Positions 61,365-64,000 of a stretch of DNA of 64,000 nucleotides are shown here, piece by piece. The stretch spans positions 2,914,001 through 2,978,000 of the forward strand of contig NZ_CP012640.2 of assembly GCF_001412595.2 (NCBI RefSeq). The letters are read 5' to 3'. The translations under genes and the position numbers were made by a program. The DNA is from Massilia sp. WG5 (lineage in GTDB: Bacteria > Pseudomonadota > Gammaproteobacteria > Burkholderiales > Burkholderiaceae_D). The notes beneath the pieces are model-generated. The model worked only from the letters and a program-made list of their open reading frames with translations. It did not search any database and was not told the origin of the DNA. The stretch's first letter is position 1; each line of letters opens with the position of its first letter.

Positions 61365-64000
<2,636 letters not shown>

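Overview
This window is a stretch of high-GC chromosome from a Gram-negative bacterium, most likely a betaproteobacterium of the order Burkholderiales, family Oxalobacteraceae (Massilia or Telluria type). The reasons are the block order leuS-lptE-holA-proA, a Burkholderiales-type trimeric porin, a betaproteobacterial grpE/dnaK/dnaJ block, a PEP-CTERM protein, and the density of GGDEF/EAL and hybrid kinase genes. This placement is inference from gene content; no database was searched.

Layout. 1-3.1 kb: start of a glutamine-amidotransferase-like gene, a 64-residue hypothetical and a secreted family 31 glycosidase. 3.3-5.5 kb: succinate-semialdehyde dehydrogenase, a small unknown protein and a MazG-like pyrophosphohydrolase. 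5.5-9.8 kb: a gluconate module (LacI-type regulator, gluconokinase, MFS carrier, porin) with two matching 14-bp operators. 9.8-14.5 kb: carbonic anhydrase and the heat-shock block dnaJ, dnaK, grpE, with sigma-32-type promoters before grpE and dnaK. 14.6-19.7 kb: hemH, then nadK-recN behind a LexA box, then a DUF3667 membrane protein. 19.8-23.6 kb: a disordered protein coupled to a sugar-dehydrogenase lipoprotein, OsmC, glyoxalase I, and an FMN riboswitch with ribB. 23.6-32 kb: TolC, rhodanese, Pcm, TetR, a cysteine-cluster protein, UppP, RecQ and a LytS/LytTR pair. 32-40.5 kb: trmB, an aspartoacylase-like hydrolase, a membrane GGDEF-EAL protein, a hybrid kinase and a vanadium-haloperoxidase-like protein.

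40.5-42.6 kb is the one clearly foreign or decayed part. It is A+T-rich, carries a PEP-CTERM gene behind a near-perfect sigma-54 promoter, and holds gene fragments including the C-terminal helix-turn-helix of a serine recombinase. It abuts the 3' end of a tRNA-Gly(CCC) gene, so it looks like the remains of a genomic island.

42.7-64 kb: serine acetyltransferase, a GumN protein, a LexA-boxed DNA-repair pair (radical SAM plus UdgX), an RsbQ-like hydrolase, and a signalling operon made of an HDOD-GAF-histidine kinase, a REC-PAS-GGDEF-EAL protein and a Sel1-repeat protein. It ends with an MFS exporter, an rRNA methyltransferase, an HCCA isomerase, HemJ, and the proA-holA-lptE-leuS block, with leuS running off the window.

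The most interesting signals are two near-identical LexA boxes, one before nadK-recN and one 11 bp before the radical SAM/UdgX pair, which place both in a probable SOS regulon. Next come the sigma-54 promoter on the PEP-CTERM gene and the HDOD-kinase/GGDEF-EAL/Sel1 operon. I found no CRISPR array, complete insertion sequence or replication origin.
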